From NCBI GenBank assembly GCA_026826555.1, contig JAKSZT010020841.1, positions 879,297 through 943,296 of the forward strand: 64,000 nucleotides of DNA. Direction: 5' to 3'. Both the position numbers and the translations under genes were made by a program. Shown one piece after another: positions 1 through 10,010 of this stretch. The first letter of the stretch is position 1; the number at the start of each line of letters is the position of its first letter. Source of the stretch: Tolypeutes matacus (Eukaryota > Chordata > Mammalia > Cingulata > Chlamyphoridae). The notes beneath the pieces were generated by a model, which was not told the DNA's origin, did not search any database, and was given only the letters and a program-made list of their open reading frames with translations.

Positions 1-585
1 TGAAAAAACATGAATATGGCCATACATTTTAAGGGCCACAGAAGACTCAAGAACATTCCTAATTATATATTATAATTGAACAAGCTAAAAGTTACTGAAC
101 ATCCTAGGCTTCGATAACTGTATTGTAAAATATTCTGTGTGAAAATATTTCAGAAAGGGAGTAAAGTGAAAGATCGCCTCAGATTTTCAGTTTGGAATTT
201 CTTTAACAGGAACTCATTAGGTGAAAATATAGGAGTAGAAAAAGCCCTACAGAAAATGTTTGTTTAGACAAATAGCTTTAAAGCTTTCTTCCTCTCCCAT
301 ATTTTCTCAATTAACATATAATATGTTGGAATTGTTTCTTATGAGCCATAGAATTGCAGAATACTGTTTGAAATTAAAATATTAAAGTCCAAACAATTGC
401 AGGGGATCAGTGGACCACCACTAATTCAGAACATGGAAACATGACATCTAATAATTCATCTCCTTTCTATAAAAACTGATTAAATTTCCATATTGTTCCC
501 TTTTATTAGCCCTAGTGGGTATGACCTAAAGGTAGGGAAATTTTAAATCATAAAAATGGGTTTAAAATTAAACTGATTTGAAACT
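1..585. other. AT-rich non-coding DNA, nothing recognised
   Basis: No open frame of note, no RNA gene and no repeat family that I can name. It abuts the LTR-like segment that begins near 586. It could be unannotated old repeat. Confidence 0.5.
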
Positions 586-1130
586 GTGTTTCTATAATTG
601 AGAGTTAAAAATTAACACAGGAGTATGATTACTGAATCATTATATAGATGCCTCTTACATTTTAGTTTATTATAGAATAGGCAAAAGTGCATACTTGGAA
701 TTACTGAAAATTGTTGAACTAGACCTCAGATGCCTTGATCTCTGATAATCATTGAACAGCTATATAACCTTTATCTTGTGGTTGTAAAATCTGTGACTGA
801 ACCTTTTTTGAAGCCCCCATCCAGCTTTAAACTTTAAAGTCTTATGATCACCAGACAGCCCCTTAATGTTTATTAATGAAGGAAACTGAGCCAGCCCCAT
901 CCCAATTACTTATTAACTTAAACCTGCCTGTCTTTGGATACTATAAAACTATCAGGGACTCATTTTAAGCCAATAGGCCATCTGTTCTCCTTGCTACATG
1001 CTGCATTAAATTCTTCTCTCTTTGAAATCACAGTGTTTCAGGAATTGGTCGTTATGAAACGCATTGGGCAAAGAACCTTGCTTTTGTTCAGTATCACTTC
1101 CTCTATATTAATTGTACAAGTAGTGGTTGA
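586..1130 (+). mobile_element. Class I-like ERV LTR, diverged solo copy
   Basis: This segment aligns along most of its length with the reverse complement of 60175-60744, and its first part aligns with 56591-56756. Shared landmarks are the stretch around 'atcattatatagatgcc', the 'ccttgatctctgataa' block, the 'gatcaccagacagcccc' block and a TATA-like 'actataaaact'. Three copies of one family in two orientations support an LTR. No flanking target duplication is visible, and the copy looks older than the one at 60 kb. Assignment to class I rests on the gammaretrovirus-like gag next to the 60-kb copy. Confidence 0.55.
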
Positions 1131-1760
1131 CTAACCAAATATTCAAAATAATTTTAGGAGGTTTATGACTCAAATAAGAGCTTGGGAAGATGGTATGCAT
1201 TGCCTTTCTACTTTAGGAGTGGTAGGAAAATAACATCAAAAGGATTTGCTGTATTTTAACCTGTTTCTTCATTCCACAATAGTCATTTTCTTTCTGGTTC
1301 TCTACATCACACCCTTCCCACAAATGTACCACTGACTATTGGGATTTCTTCCAAATATGATATTAACAATATGTAGTAATAGTGAGTTAATATTTCAGGC
1401 AAGTTCTTTTATCTATAATCCTTTCTTAAGCCTTGCCACTGAAATCCCTAAGCAGAGGAATGGAATGGTAATGGTAGATTGGTTATATGTATAAAACAGA
1501 AAATAGATGAATACATAATGGTGATTCCCTGCTTACCCACATTTGTAAGAATAGAGCAGCAACAAAACTCAGTGACACAGTTAGTGGGGGGTACTCATAA
1601 AGCTAGACGCTGCAACTTTATTTCCCTTGAAGAAATCCTTCTTTAGGAGCATGAGATGAACCATTTGCCAAGTGCCACTCAGATCATTTTGACATTTAAC
1701 AATCACTCTTCCTTGCTAGACTTCAGTTCTCTCTTTGTAAAAGAGGTGCTCAAATTCTTT
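1131..1760. other. Non-coding DNA, nothing recognised
   Basis: No coding or RNA gene visible. It ends in a T-rich stretch that borders the poly(A)-side end of the minus-strand L1 that follows. Confidence 0.5.
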
Positions 1761-2603
1761 TTCTCTTTTATTTTTCTTTTAAAGAAGCTTTAGAATATAT
1801 AAATATTACATAAAAAAATAGGGGATTCCCATATGCTCTATACCCCTACACACACACTTTCCCACATTAACAACATCCTTCATTAGTATGGTACATTGAT
1901 TACAATTGATGAACACATATTGAAGAATTGCTATTATCCATGCACTATAGCTTATATTGTAGGTTACACTCTGTCCTGCACAATTTTGTAGGTGATCACA
2001 AAATATATAAAGGCCTGTATCCATCATTGGAAAGTCATGCAGAACAATTCAAAAATGCCCCTATATTACACGTATTCTTCCCTGTCTCTCCTCTCACAAC
2101 TTCTGGTGGTCACTGCCTTAATAGCAATGATTAAACTTTTTCCATTGCTAGAAAATAATAAGTCTACAAGAAAATAATAATAAATCTACTTTAGTCCATT
2201 GTTCATTCCCCAAATTGAGGATTTTGGGATGGTGATACCCACTCTGTTTCTAATTTAGAAGGGGCTTAGATCCCATGGGGCAGATGGATGGAACTATCTG
2301 GCTTGTAGTTGCAGACACTTTCTGCTCCTTGGGATGGGTGTTGTCCGTCATCATCTCCTTGTTAGTTGTCCTGGGTGAGTACAATGAATTGGAGAGTAGG
2401 TGTTGCAACTCTGCTAAGATTCAGGGCTCAATTGGCACATGGATGGACCAAAGATTTAAGTCTCTGGGACATATATTTAATAAGTATAGTGCTAATTATA
2501 GGTTCAAATAAAAGGAGCAGAAAAGCCATATGTAGGGAAACTATAAATGAGTGTTACATTGGGGAGCGTAAATTCCAAAGTAAGGCCCACTGACAGAGTC
2601 TGT
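1761..2603 (-). mobile_element. L1 3' UTR (minus strand)
   Basis: Reads as the reverse complement of the long 3' UTR seen on the plus strand at 8290-9635 and 11255-12510. Landmarks include the segment that on the coding strand reads '...gtgggcc...acttt...' near 2600 and the terminal 'gggattcccatatg' block near 1826. The family's 3' end lies at about 1761. On its 5' side it joins directly to ORF2 reverse transcriptase sequence near 2600, so the end of ORF2 is missing from this copy. Confidence 0.85.
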
Positions 2604-3473
2604 TGAAAAAGCATCTTTGAATGATTGATAAAATTCATCTGTGAAGTTATCTGGTCCTGGGCTTTTAATTTTGGGGAGGTTTTTGATGACTGTTTCAATC
2701 TCTTTACTTGTGGTTAGTTTGTTGAGGTCTTGTAGACTGTTCATGTATTTCTAGAAATTTGTCTATTTCATCTACATTGTGTAGTTTTTTGATGTATAAT
2801 TGGTCATGGTATCATTTTATGATCTCACCTTTCTGCAGGGTCAGTGGTAATGTCAACGTTCTCATTTCTGATTTTATTTATTTGCATCTTTTCTCTTTTC
2901 TTCTTTGTCACTCTTGCTAAGTTTTTGTCAATTTTGTTGATGCCAAAGAACCAACTTTTGGTTTTCTTGAATCTCTACTTTTCTTCTTGATTTCATTTAT
3001 TTCTGCTCTAATTCTTATTTCTTTCCTTCTGCTGGCTTTGTGCTTAGTTTGCTGTTTGTTTTTTTTTACAAAGTTACTCCAAGTTTGCATTTTGGTCTTC
3101 AACTTTAGCTCTTACTTCTTTTATGATGTTAGTTTTGAGAGCTATAAATTTCCCTCTCAGCACTGCTTTTGCTGTATCTCAGAAGTTTTGATATGAAGTA
3201 TTCTCATTTTAATTTGTCTCAAGATATTTACTGATTCCTCTTGCAAATTATTCTTTGACTCTAATTATTTAATAGTGTGTTTAACTTTCATATATTTGTG
3301 ATTTTTCCCTTTTTCTTTCCATTATTGATTTCCAGGTTTATTCCATTATGATCAAAGAAAGTGTTTTTTAAATAATTTTAATTTTTTAACTTTATTGAGA
3401 CTTGTCTTGGGACACAACATATTGTCTATCCTGGAGAAAGATCCATGAGCTCTTGACAAGAATGTATATTCTG
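2604..3473 (-). pseudogene. L1 ORF2 fragment (endonuclease end to start of RT)
   Basis: On the minus strand this encodes the stretch of L1 ORF2 from the C-terminal part of the endonuclease and linker (3470 down to about 2900) to the N-terminal RT block containing [14 protein letters not shown] (about 2700-2610). Stops and frameshifts are frequent, so it is dead. ORF2p normally nicks DNA and reverse transcribes L1 RNA; here only about a quarter of it remains. It is fused to 3' UTR at 2604 by an internal deletion of most of RT and the C-terminus. Its 5' truncation point abuts the 5' end of the plus-strand L1 at 3474, giving a head-to-head arrangement. Confidence 0.85.
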
Positions 3474-3484
3474 ACAGAGGAAGG

Positions 3485-3493
3485 CAAGATGGC
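3485..3493 (+). promoter_or_regulatory. YY1-like motif at L1 5' end
   Basis: The core 'caagatggc' lies about 12 bases from the inferred L1 start. A YY1 site at this offset is known in primate L1 5' UTRs, where it positions transcription initiation. Seeing it here supports the inferred 5' end; function is not shown. Confidence 0.45.
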
Positions 3494-4052
3494 ATCTGTT
3501 TAAGTGGGCATTCACCATCTCTCACAAAAAACAGCTGACTGGGGACAGGATCCTGCCCAAGTGAGCTGTTCTGGGAGCCGACAGAGTGAAAGCCTTTGGG
3601 ACATCAATCTGGAGGGAGATAGACAGGGAGATAGATTGTTCAAGATAAAACCATGAGTTTTTAGCCCTGAGCTGGAAATCACAGATGTGGACAGCTAAGT
3701 ACCACCCTCAGGGCAAAGGGCTAGGGTGAGCCCCAACTCCTGCCTGCAACCCAGTGATAGGGAGCATTCTCCAAGAGTGAGAGGGTTCTGGGAAAGGGTG
3801 GAGAGAGGTATCCGTTCTGTGGGTTGGGTTGCCTGGACTTCCTTACAGCTTTGGGGAGCACACTAGCCAGCTTGAAGTGGTACCAGGAAGAAGAGGCTTG
3901 TAAACCATTTCAGTGGGTTGAACTCAGTCATCAGAATCCCATTTGAATTGCAAAAGGGAACTCAACCAGACCAGGAGAGAGGAGGGGGTTCTGCTCATAC
4001 AGCCTGCAGGGGACAGTGACTAAATAGCTTTCTGAAAAGCTAACTGACCCAA

Positions 4053-4125
4053 TTAGTAAGTTAGCTCAGTGAAGGAATTTCTATCTTGAATATGTGAGGT
4101 CCCTAGTTTGATTCCCAGCTTCTTT
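4053..4125 (+). repeat. tRNA-like (A-box/B-box) segment inside L1 5' UTR
   Basis: A-box-like 'ttagctcagtg' at 4061 and a B-box-like 'agtttgattcc' near 4105, with tRNA-like spacing of about 45 bases. The acceptor stem is not convincingly paired, so this is not a working tRNA gene. It may be a decayed tRNA pseudogene or the head of a DAS-type SINE captured by the L1 5' UTR. Confidence 0.4.
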
Positions 4126-5140
4126 AAGAGTAGTGATTCACAGGGATATCTAACATCCAGCTGAAAACGTAGGACAGGGAAAACTTAGATATTATTGTTG
4201 TAATAACTTCTTTTGGGTCCCTTATTCCCCACCCCCCAAAAAAATTAGCTTAGTTTACTCACTAAAATCTGCCTCAAAACCTGCAGAGAGAAGCCTGCAG
4301 AGTAATTGATTGATGAACACAGGCAGACTGAGAGGCTCCACAAGGGCCCAAGAAGGAATGCTGTTCTTCCTTAGCTTTGTTTGACTGCTTGCTTGTGTGT
4401 TTGTTTTTTTGTTGTTGTTGTTTCCTTGTTTCTTGCTTTTCATCCCTCTTCCCCGCCCCCTTTTAAACTAGCTTGTTTCTTCTTCACTGTACTTTTCCCT
4501 TGATTTCCCATTTTCTGTTTATATTGATTTTGTCTACCAATGCTATCTCTTTTCCTTCCTTCATCTTTCTATCTTCTGCTTTCTGTTGTGGTTCTTACAT
4601 TCCACCTTTTTAAATTAGCCCTCAACTTTACTAGTTTTGATTTCTATCTTGTCTATACTGTTTTCCTTTTTTTATTATTATTAACTTTTTCCTTTCAGCC
4701 CTTTCTTTACTCTTCCTCCCTCTCCGCATCATTCTGGCATTTTAAATCATTCTATATTTTCTCTATTTGTTTTCCCGTTCCATTGTCGGTACTCCACTTT
4801 TTTTCCCTACTACTCTACACTTCCTACATGAGTTAAATTTTCATTTTGCTTAGTCTTATATGGCCCTTCTCCTAACTTATATTATTATTACTATTATCCT
4901 TTTCCTTTCTTACCTCTTTTGATTTCCCTGGCCCTAATCTTTTTCCTTCAAGGAACACAGAAAACAGCAAAGAAATAGAACAATAAGAACAAAGAATAAA
5001 AGAGAAAACTTAACACACATACAGAACCACAAGCTAAATAAAACTCTAGAGCACAGAGAGAAGCTAATCAACTGAATAAACCCATCAAGATAACATGATG
5101 ATCAGAGAGCAAGAAAAAACTACAAACCATACTGAGAAAC

Positions 5141-5944
5141 ATGGACCAGTCCAATGAACAAACTAAAAACCAAGAAGAGATGCAGAACATCAAAGAACTA
5201 ATCAAAGCTGTGGAAACAAATATGATGGACCAACTTAACGAAGTGAAGGAAAAGATTAAGCATATTAAGAAGACACTGGGAGAACATACTGAAAAAATTG
5301 TAAATATATAGAAAAAGATAACAGATATGATGGCGATCAATGGCACAATCCAAGAAATCAAAAAGATGCTGGAATCACATAACAGCAGATTTGAAGAGGC
5401 AGAAAAAAGAATTAGTGATGTCGAAGTCAGTATATCTGAAATAAAACAGATAGATAAAAAGAGAGAAAAAATCCAGCAGGGACTTAAGAATCTAAACGAC
5501 AACACAAAACACACAAACATAAACATTATAGTCATCCCAGAGGGAGAAGAGAAGGGAAAAGGAACAGAGGGAGAATTGAGGGAAATAATGGCTGAAAATT
5601 TCCCAACCCTATTGAGGAAGATGGATATATATGACCAGGAAGCACAGCACACCCCAAACAGTATAAATCCCAAAAGGCCTACTCCAAGACATATACTTGT
5701 CAAAATGCCCAATGCTTAAGAAAAAAAGAAAATACTCAAGGCAGCAAGAGAAAAGAGAACCATCACATACAATGGAAACTCAATAAGATTAAGTGCAGAT
5801 TTCTCACCTAAAACCATGGAGGCAAGAAGACAGTGGTATGACATTGTCAAGATACTAAAAGTAAAAAAGTACCAGCCACAAATACTCTATCCAGCAATGA
5901 TGATATTCAAAACTGATGAAGAGTTCAAAAATATTCACAGATAA
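5141..5944 (+). pseudogene. L1 ORF1 (RNA-binding protein) pseudogene
   Basis: One frame runs from the ATG at 5141 (MDQSNEQTKNQEE...) to a stop at about 5944 and encodes an L1 ORF1p-like chain of about 267 codons. It is interrupted by in-frame stops near 5309 and 5717. The N-terminal half is a charged heptad-type coiled coil (about 5141-5460). The middle carries the RRM-like region with NINIIVIPEGEE, and the C-terminal domain includes residues resembling ILKAAREKRTITYNG and FSPKTMEARRQW. ORF1p normally trimerises and packages L1 RNA with ORF2p. The stops make this copy non-functional. A 214-codon frame on the opposite strand is only its shadow. Confidence 0.85.
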
Positions 5945-6121
5945 ACAGAAATTAAGTAAGAATGCCAATAAGAAACCTGTACTTCAAGAAATGCTAAAGG
6001 AAGTTCTACAGGTTGAAAGGAAAAAACAGGGGAGAGAGAGTTGTAGGAGAGTGTAAGAACAACTAAAAAGACAAAAAGAAAAAGGAAAACAATATATGAC
6101 ATACATGAACCCAAAGAAAAT

Positions 6122-7622
6122 ATGGCTGATGTAAGAAATTCCTTGAGAGTAGTAACACTGAATGCTAATGGAGTAATCTCACCAGTCAAGAGACACAGAC
6201 TGGCCGAATGGATAAGGAAATGTGACCCATCATATGTTAGCTACAAGAAATCATTAACTACCTTGAAACGAATGAAAATGACAACACATTGTATCAAAAC
6301 CTGTGGGATGCAGCCAAAGATGTACTGAGAGGGAAATTCATAGTGATAAATGCATATATTAAAAAAAAAAAAAAGAACTCAAATTGAAGACCTAATTGCA
6401 CATCTTGAGTAATTGGAAAAACAACAACAAACTAACCCCAAAGGAAGTAGAAAGAAGGAAATAACAAAGATTAGAGCAGAACTAAATGAAATAGAAAATA
6501 AGAAAGCACTAGAAAAAATAAAAAAAAAAACCAAAATCTGGTTCTTCGAGAAGATCAATAAAATTGACAAACCCTTAGCCAGACCAACAAATAAAAAGAG
6601 AAAGTAGATGTAAATACACAAAATAAGTAATGAGGAAGGGGATATCACTAATGATCCCAGAGAAATGAAGAGTATCAAAAGAGGATATTTTGAAAAATTA
6701 TATGCCAACAAGAATGATAATTTAAAGGAAATGGACAAAGTCCTAGAATCTCACAAGCAGCCTACATTGGCAAAAGAAGAAACTGATGAACACAACAGTA
6801 CAATTACAAGTAAAGAGATAGATTCAGTCATCAAAAACCTCCCAACTAAGAAGAGCCCTGGACCAGATGGCTTCACAGGGGAATTCTACCAAACATTTCA
6901 GAAAGAAATAACACCAATCTTGCTTAAGCTCTTCCAAAAAATAGAAGTAGAAGGAACATTGCCTAACTCATTCTATGATGCCAACATTACTCTAATACCA
7001 AAGCCAAACACAGATGTCACAAGAAAGGAAAATTACACACCAATCTCTCTAATGAACATACATGCTAAAATCCTCATCAAAATACTTCCTAATTACATTC
7101 AACAACAAATCAAAAGAATTATACAACATGATCAAGTGGGTTTCATCCTGGGTTTGCAAGGATGTTTCAACATAAGAAAATCAATCAATGTAGTACACCA
7201 CATAAACAGAATGAAAAAAAAAAAATCACATGATCATCTCTATAGATGCAGAAAAAGCATGTGACAAAATACAGCACTCTTTCCTGATAAAAACATTGCA
7301 AAAGATAGGAATAGAAGGAAACTTTCTGAAAATGATAAAGGGTATATATGAAAAACCCAAAGCTAACATCTTCAAAGATGAAATCCTAAAAGCCTTCCCT
7401 CTGAGATCGGAAACAAGACAAGGAAGCCCATTATCACCCCTCCTATTTAACATTGTCTTAGAAGTACATGCTCGGGCACTGAAGCAAGAAAAAGATATAA
7501 AAGGCATCCAAATTGGAAAAGAGGGAGTTAAAATTTCATTATTTGCAGATGACATGATCCTATAAATAGAAAGCACTGAGAAAACTACAAAAAAGCTTCT
7601 AGAATTTTTAAAGGAGTTCAGG
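6122..7622 (+). pseudogene. L1 ORF2 5' part (EN remnant and RT), interrupted
   Basis: Starts at the ATG at 6122 (MADVRNSLRVVTLNANG), the usual beginning of the ORF2 endonuclease. About 40 codons in, near 6240, the sequence jumps to the linker just before RT, so nearly the whole endonuclease including its later catalytic residues is deleted. RT follows: the [13 protein letters not shown] block (about 6850), PISLMN (about 7040), [10 protein letters not shown] with the motif A aspartate (about 7232), [10 protein letters not shown] (about 7423) and FADDMIL with the catalytic pair (about 7540). A frameshift in an A-run at 7213-7225 and several stops kill it. At 7622 a nested L1 insertion splits the gene; the same frame family resumes at 10026. 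Confidence 0.88.
7609..7622 (+). repeat. Target-site duplication, left copy (nested L1)
   Basis: 'taaaggagttcagg' here is repeated exactly at 10026-10039. The join before it ('ttttt/aaagg') fits L1 endonuclease preference. Removing 7623-10039 rejoins L1 ORF2 sequence. Confidence 0.9.
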
Positions 7623-7978
7623 ACCCATTGTAACTCTTCTGTGATCCAAATCCTCCATGAACATTTAGTCCATAAAATAATCAAATACACTTACTAGGAA
7701 AAAGAAACAAGTGTGATAAGCTTACATGCAAGAGACAAACATAAGGAAACTCAGGGGAAAAAAAAAAAAGAGAGAGAGAAGGAAAAAAAAACAAATAATC
7801 AAACAAAGAACAAAACAAAATAAAATATAATTAGTGGATTGGGACATTCAAAAAATGGGCAAAAAAGCAAAGGAAATGCCTTTAAAATATATATATATGT
7901 ATATATTCATTTTTATTTCCTTTCTCTTTTCTTTTTTTCCCTTTTTTCCTTCCCTTTATCACTGTGTTATCGGATACT

Positions 7979-8022
7979 GCGGGGGATTATTGGGGGGGTG
8001 TCTGGGGGGGGTTTTGTGGGAA
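7979..8022 (+). other. G-rich tract, possible G-quadruplex, in L1 3' region
   Basis: Runs of five, seven, eight and three Gs separated by short T-rich loops. G-rich polypurine tracts are a known conserved property of mammalian L1 3' UTRs; whether it folds is inference. Confidence 0.6.
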
Positions 8023-8452
8023 TTGGTTCAACCGAATATACATGAAAGATATACATAATCATTCAAAGGATCAGGGGATGGGGCATGGTCACGATGGGTG
8101 GATAATCACACAATAAATGAGGGAATCTAAATTCCTAGCCTGGAGAGCTCTGTCACAATCTCCAAGGGAGCAGCAATAGTCCTCTGAGTGTAGGGACAGT
8201 GCCTGTCAAAATAGGATGACCCACTGATGTTTTTTTTTTTTTTTATTGATGACTACCCTTGTGAGTCTTTGCTCTTGTAAATGAGACTTAGCCTGCAGTT
8301 GTGGGGTGCCTAAGGGTTGCCACCTGAGAGCCTCCTTGTTGCTCAAATGTGGCCTCTCTCTAAGCCAAACTCAGCATATGATTGCATTACCTTCCCCCCA
8401 ACGTGGGACATGACTCCCGGGGATGAGCCTCCCTGGCAACGAAGGATTAATA

Positions 8453-8469
8453 CCAAGTGCCAACTGGCA
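8453..8469 (+). repeat. Target-site duplication, left copy (U4 insertion)
   Basis: 'ccaagtgccaactggca' is repeated exactly at 8544-8560, enclosing the U4-like sequence. The uninterrupted form is seen in the related 3' UTR at about 11423. Confidence 0.9.
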
Positions 8470-8545
8470 GCTTTGTGCAGTGGCAGTATCGTAGCCAATG
8501 AGGTTTATCTGAGGCACGGTTATTGCTAATTGAAAACTTTTTCCC
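8469..8545 (+). pseudogene. RNU4: U4 snRNA retropseudogene, 3'-truncated
   Basis: About 76 bases match the 5' end of vertebrate U4 snRNA: the start 'agctttg', the U6-pairing 5' stem-loop region 'cagtggcagtatcgtagcc' and the segment through 'ttgctaattgaaaac'. I count roughly four substitutions and one inserted T against the human sequence as I know it. The 3' half, including the Sm site and terminal stem-loops, is absent, so it cannot make a working snRNP component. The exact 17-bp repeats on both sides and the lack of a poly(A) tail identify a retrotransposed, 3'-truncated snRNA copy of the class attributed to self-primed reverse transcription. Confidence 0.93.
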
Positions 8546-9635
8546 AAGTGCCAACTGGCAACACAACTGGAAAAAGACCTTGAATAAAAGGGGGAAATGG
8601 TAAAGACAAATGAGTTCAAGTGGCTAAGAGACTTCAAAGAGAGTCGGGAGGTCATCCCAGAGGTAACTCTTATGCACACCTCAGTAGGAGCTCATAGAAC
8701 ATCTAAGTGCCTATCACCCCACTCAGTGGGGTTCCTGAGAGCTCCGGAGACACCCTGGTCCTATATAAGGGGGGATAGCCCCAGAGACTGATGCCTTATC
8801 AGTGGGTTCTATTTTGGAATCTGTGCTCCTGAGAGTGACAGAATTAGACTCAAATAAGTCCTCCCTGCATATGGTTCACCAGTCCCTTCTATTCAAACCT
8901 ACATGTGATGCTGGAGTTTCTTAGGTATAGTTCCAGAGACTGGAGCCTCCCGCCTACCTATGTGCCAGGTGTGCATGAAATCTAGGTGGAGCTGCAACTT
9001 CTATCCTACAGCTCAATGGACTCATCCAAGTCACCTGGTGAGGAGACGACGATGGGCAATGGCCATCCCAGGGAATGGAGAGGGCCTGCATCTGCAGGCA
9101 GGATCATCCCACCCACCATATCCATGGGATATAAGCCCTCTCTCACTTGGAGGTGGAGTGGACATCACCATCCCAGTCGCCTCTGGATTGGGGGAAGAAC
9201 TATGGACTAGAGTGGACTTGATGGTATTCTCTTGCTCACATATGGTGATTCTAGCAATGCAAGAAATTATAACAATGAGGTGGAGCCAGTGGCCACTTGA
9301 CAGTTTTTGGGTAGGGAGGGGATGAGCAGTTGAAATACAGGGGCTTCTTTGGGAGTTGGTGGTTGTCCTGAGTACTGTTGTGGCAACGGATGCAGGCCAT
9401 TTTAAATCAGCACATATCACTAAGAACTGAGTGGGAGAGAGTGTGGTCTACAGTGTGAACTGTGGTCTATGGTTGGTGGTAAGGCTCCAGGATGTGTAAG
9501 TTCATTGAGGGTGGTGGGCCACACTGTGGGAGATGTTTGTGTGGGATGTGGTGGGAGGTATGGGAGGTGGGCAACATGGGAATCCCAGTGGGTTCCATGT
9601 AATATTTTGGGTAATCTAAGCACCTCTTAAAATAT

Positions 9636-9760
9636 ATGCATATATATATATATATATAAATAACATTTTTGTAAGGAAATACAAAACATAAATAAATAAA
9701 TAAATAAAAGTGTGCTAAAATGGTAAAAAAAAAATAAATAAATAAATAAATAAATAAAGC
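9636..9760 (+). repeat. AT and A-rich microsatellites at nested L1 tail
   Basis: A (ta)n run at about 9640-9658 and AAAT-type repeats at about 9688-9708 and 9730-9758. They mark the first poly(A) tail of the nested L1. Confidence 0.8.
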
Positions 9761-10010
9761 AATGAGCAAGTCACACACCCTCCCTGGCCAAGTCAGCAAT
9801 AGGATGAATGTACCCCAGGTTAGCTTGCTTGCAGTGGACATAAAATTCTACCTAACTACCCTAATGAATTGTCTAGAGAATGATAAAATTATGCCCATAT
9901 TCTGTAAACCGGATTGTCGCATTTTTATGTTTTTAAAATGGGTAAATAACATATAAATATATCTTTTATATTTTTACTGAATAGCTTCTAGTAAATAAAA
10001 AAATTTTCTT
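9761..10010 (+). other. 3'-transduced flank of the nested L1
   Basis: Non-repetitive-looking sequence between the first A-rich tail and a second one next to the right target duplication. It is inferred to have been copied from downstream of the parental L1 by read-through past its own polyadenylation signal. It contains no gene. Confidence 0.65.

Larger units (their letters stand above)
3474..5140 (+). mobile_element. L1 5' UTR with preserved 5' end
   Basis: The element starts near 3474 with 'agaggaaggcaagatgg', the form typical of full-length L1 5' ends, and runs about 1.67 kb to the ORF1 start. It contains a YY1-like core near its first bases, a tRNA-like segment at 4053-4125 and a very pyrimidine-rich stretch (about 4380-4930) that flips to A-rich sequence at about 4945, before ORF1. 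The promoter is presumably decayed. This is the head of the L1 that continues through ORF1, ORF2 (split by a nested L1) and the 3' UTR ending near 12510. Confidence 0.75.
8270..9635 (+). mobile_element. L1 3' UTR of the nested element
   Basis: Matches 11255-12510 on the same strand and 13680-14830 and 1761-2603 in reverse. Shared landmarks are 'gtggggtgcctaagggttg', 'cctccttgttgctcaaatgt', 'ccctggcaac' and the end 'atgggaatccc'. It is interrupted by the U4 copy at 8469-8545. Short open frames here on either strand are not genes. Confidence 0.85.

Noticed and set aside
4053..4125. Functional tRNA gene
   Set aside because: The A-box and B-box are present but acceptor and anticodon stems do not pair convincingly; listed only as tRNA-like.
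4540..4836. 98-codon hydrophobic frame that looks like a membrane protein
   Set aside because: The hydrophobicity comes from T/C-rich L1 5' UTR sequence read in frame.
5068..5712. 214-codon open frame on the minus strand
   Set aside because: It lies antisense to L1 ORF1; its serine/phenylalanine-rich product is what the A-rich ORF1 strand yields in reverse. No family resemblance.
8469..8545. Functional U4 snRNA gene
   Set aside because: The 3' half and Sm site are missing, no snRNA promoter element is visible upstream, and target duplications show it is a retrocopy.
9031..9420. Overlapping open frames of 120-135 codons on both strands in the L1 3' UTRs (also at 14109-14516)
   Set aside because: They recur wherever this GC-richer 3' UTR occurs, on either strand, and have no domain or conserved start.
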